The notes below the pieces were generated by a model, which had not been told where the DNA came from, ran no database searches, and saw only the letters and a list, made by a program, of their open reading frames with translations. The position numbers were made by a program, and so were the translations under genes. Positions 5,046 to 6,900 of a DNA stretch of 6,900 nucleotides are shown piece after piece. How positions within the stretch are numbered: position 1 is the stretch's first letter; each line of letters starts with the position of its first letter. The stretch comes from Muribaculaceae bacterium (GTDB taxonomy: Bacteria; Bacteroidota; Bacteroidia; Bacteroidales; Muribaculaceae): contig JAFZSS010000059.1 in NCBI GenBank assembly GCA_017619255.1, forward strand, positions 1 through 6,900. The letters are read 5' to 3'.

Positions 5046-6508
5046 TGACGGTCAACCGGATTAAGGGTGCGCTCGTGGTCGGGTTGCTCACGGTGTGAGA
5101 GCTCGACACGCACATTAAACTTATCGTGGATGTGTTCGGCCAGGTGTTCGGCGGCATAGACCGAGCGGTGCTGGCCACCCGTGCAACCGAAGCACACCAT
5201 CAGGTCGGTAAAGTTGCGTTTGACATAACGCTCCACCGATTCGTCAACGAGGGCGTATACATGCTCCAGCCACTTGTCGATGGTGCTCTCTTTCTGCAGG
5301 AACTCAATGACATTGGCGTCAAGACCGGTAAAAGCCTTGTATTTGTCATACTTGCCCGGATTGTTCAATGCACGGCAGTCAAACACGAAACCGCCACCGT
5401 TGCCCGATGCATCGTGGGGAATGCCTTTCTTGTAAGCAAAACTCATCACCTTGACAGTAAGCGCCTTTTCTTCGCTCACGAAATCCTTGAGATTGACCAA
5501 CTCGTCGATGATCCGCATCAGGTACGGATACTTGTCAAACTTGGTAGTGGAGACGAGACGGCGCAGGTTGGCTACGGCGGGCACGATGCTGTTCTTCATG
5601 AAGTCGGGTTTCTTCTCAAAGTAACCGCGGAAACCATAAGCACCCAGCACCTGCAGCGTGCGGAACAGCACGAACAGCCTGAGGCTCTCATGGAACTGCT
5701 TCTCGTCGAGGTCAGGCAGGTATTGCTTGAGTTTCAGCATATAGGCCTCTACAAGGTCTTTTTTCAAGTCCTCGGGGTACTTGGCGCGTGACTGCCATAC
5801 AAACGATGCCACGTCATAGTAGAACGGGCCGCGACGACCACCCTGGAAATCAATGAACGCCAATTTGCACTCGGCAGGTTTGTCGGCGTCACCCACGAGC
5901 ATCACGTTGCGAGATTGGAAATCACGGTACATGAATGTGTCGCTGGGCACGGCGAGCAGGTCTTGGGTGAGGCGTTCAAAGTCATTTTCCAGTTTGTCCT
6001 CATTGAACACCACGCCTGTGGCCTTGAGGAAGCAGTACTTGAAATAGTTCAAGTCCCACTTGATGGAGCGCTCATCAAAGCACTTGGCGGGATAGCAGTG
6101 ATTATAGTCAAACCCTTGTCCTCCGCGGAACTGAATGTCCACCAGGTCTCGCAAGGCGCGGCGCAGCAACTCTTTCTCGTCGCTGGTGAAGGCGTGGGTG
6201 ATGGAACTGCGGCGGATTTTATTCCACAGGATGTTCTCCGGCTTCTTCCCCAAATCCTCTTGTATATAGGCCATGTGGTCGTCGCTCACGCCGAAGACCT
6301 CAGGGACTGATAAACCTTGCTCGCGGAAGTGTTGCGACATATAGATGAACGCATCATTTTCTTCGCGAGACTCGCCGATGACGCCCACAATAGAGCGCTC
6401 ACCGTGCAGGCGGTAATAACTGCGGTTGGAACCGGCCTTATCCATCAAGACAATCTCGGTAGGCTCGCTGCCCACATATTGCTCATATAGTCTTTTCAAT
6501 CTTTCCAT
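5042..6508 (-). CDS. AmgK-like aminosugar kinase fused to a RapZ C-terminal domain
   Basis: A protein of 488 residues from the ATG at 6508. The open frame extends to 6742, but that part lies over the prfC coding sequence and is low-complexity, Ser/Thr/Arg-rich shadow. Residues 1-340 are an aminoglycoside-phosphotransferase-type kinase: AGSNRSYYRL (25-34) as nucleotide loop, catalytic loop YRDFQSRN (194-201, catalytic D196), and metal-binding D220 in FIDFQGG. This is the fold of AmgK, which phosphorylates MurNAc and GlcNAc at the anomeric position. Residues 350-475 match the C-terminal half of RapZ: VMSFAYKKGIP, FVFDCR, NPG, TGLD, and the signature GCTGGQHRSV (441-450). In E. coli this half binds glucosamine-6-phosphate; the N-terminal Walker-type domain of RapZ is absent here. 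It sits 13 bases after prfC and overlaps the MurU-like gene by four bases. Likely activity: cytoplasmic MurNAc/GlcNAc 1-kinase sensitive to aminosugar status (inferred). Confidence 0.88.
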   Translation of the reverse strand: MERLKRLYEQYVGSEPTEIVLMDKAGSNRSYYRLHGERSIVGVIGESREENDAFIYMSQHFREQGLSVPEVFGVSDDHMAYIQEDLGKKPENILWNKIRRSSITHAFTSDEKELLRRALRDLVDIQFRGGQGFDYNHCYPAKCFDERSIKWDLNYFKYCFLKATGVVFNEDKLENDFERLTQDLLAVPSDTFMYRDFQSRNVMLVGDADKPAECKLAFIDFQGGRRGPFYYDVASFVWQSRAKYPEDLKKDLVEAYMLKLKQYLPDLDEKQFHESLRLFVLFRTLQVLGAYGFRGYFEKKPDFMKNSIVPAVANLRRLVSTTKFDKYPYLMRIIDELVNLKDFVSEEKALTVKVMSFAYKKGIPHDASGNGGGFVFDCRALNNPGKYDKYKAFTGLDANVIEFLQKESTIDKWLEHVYALVDESVERYVKRNFTDLMVCFGCTGGQHRSVYAAEHLAEHIHDKFNVRVELSHREQPDHERTLNPVDRQ

Positions 6509-6521
6509 GACTATCGATAAT

Positions 6522-6900
6522 TTAGAATTCGCTGGTAAAGTGGAAGGTGATTTTCGGGAAGTCCTGCTGTGCCATTTGCAAGACATAGTTGCTGTCGGCA
6601 AGGAACACATCACGGCCCTCACGGTCAAGCGCCATGAATTGGTGCTTGCGTTTCTTGAAGGCGTCGAGCGCATCCTCGTCGTCGCTCTCAATCCAGCAGG
6701 CCTTGTACAGGTGGATGGGCTCCCAGCGGCACTGGGCTCCATACTCGTGCAGCAGACGGTACTGGATGACCTCGAACTGCAGTTGCCCCACAGTACCTAT
6801 GATTTTGCGGTTGTTGAACTGATTGACGAACATCTGGGCCACGCCCTCATCCATCAGCTGCTCGATGCCCTTGTTGAGCTGTTTGGTCTTCATCGGGTCG
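6522..6900 (-). CDS. prfC: Peptide chain release factor 3, C-terminal part
   Basis: The frame runs off the right edge of the window, so only the last 126 codons including the stop are seen. The text DPMKTKQLNKGIEQL, then EGVAQMF, VGQLQFEVIQYRL, and the end FPKITFHFTSEF matches the C-terminal domain of release factor 3, where E. coli has DPLKMKQL and a similar VGVLQFDVV segment. RF3 is the GTPase that removes RF1 and RF2 from the ribosome after peptide release. The GTP-binding domain would lie outside the window. It ends with TAA at 6524-6522, 13 bases before the kinase-RapZ gene, so the two are probably cotranscribed. Confidence 0.93.
   Translation of the reverse strand, partial: DPMKTKQLNKGIEQLMDEGVAQMFVNQFNNRKIIGTVGQLQFEVIQYRLLHEYGAQCRWEPIHLYKACWIESDDEDALDAFKKRKHQFMALDREGRDVFLADSNYVLQMAQQDFPKITFHFTSEF

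Noticed and set aside
5126..5791. A 221-codon open frame on the plus strand, antisense to the kinase-RapZ gene
   Set aside because: The opposite strand carries clear catalytic and RapZ motifs; the antisense product has no recognisable domain, and long antisense frames are common in coding DNA of this composition.
6509..6742. A longer start for the kinase-RapZ gene, adding 78 residues
   Set aside because: The extra part overlaps the conserved end of prfC in another frame and is low-complexity Ser/Thr/Arg; the kinase alignment begins at the ATG at 6508.

Overview
The window looks like chromosomal DNA from a member of the Bacteroidales, probably a gut or oral Prevotellaceae or Muribaculaceae relative. 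The evidence is a C10 (streptopain-like) protease ending in a dockerin-type calcium-binding pair, promoters of the Bacteroidetes type (TTG, about 20 bases, TAnnTTTG), start codons preceded by AT-rich sequence rather than Shine-Dalgarno sites, and an aminosugar kinase fused to a RapZ C-terminal domain. No mobile element, CRISPR array, tRNA or rRNA was seen. Genus-level placement cannot be made from this window.

Plus strand, bases 1-3086: a large secreted C10 cysteine protease whose 5' end lies outside the window, then a 353-base intergenic region, then a small exported protein that resembles the surface-adhesin E family and has its own promoter. The intergenic region also carries, on the minus strand, a good promoter followed about 30 bases later by a clean intrinsic terminator. 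No gene is visible in that direction, so this is a candidate very small RNA. A bidirectional terminator at 3111-3142 separates the plus-strand block from the minus-strand block.

Minus strand, bases 3196-6900, read from right to left: the C-terminal end of peptide chain release factor 3 (prfC); 13 bases later an AmgK-like sugar kinase fused to a RapZ C-terminal domain; overlapping it by ATGA, a MurU-like nucleotidyltransferase; then, after 91 bases, an exported FMN-binding protein with an ApbE flavinylation motif; and 16 bases later a 2H (LigT/ThpR-like) phosphoesterase. The kinase and nucleotidyltransferase are the two consecutive steps of the AmgK-MurU salvage route (MurNAc to MurNAc-1-phosphate to UDP-MurNAc). 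The fused RapZ domain, known in Escherichia coli to bind glucosamine-6-phosphate, suggests that salvage is tuned to the cell's aminosugar supply.

The observations most worth following are the intergenic candidate small RNA, the kinase-RapZ fusion, the fibronectin III domain of the protease that appears to be split by a beta-rich insert, and the flavinylated exported protein with a lysine-rich tail. Nothing in the window is convincingly a wholly new system.
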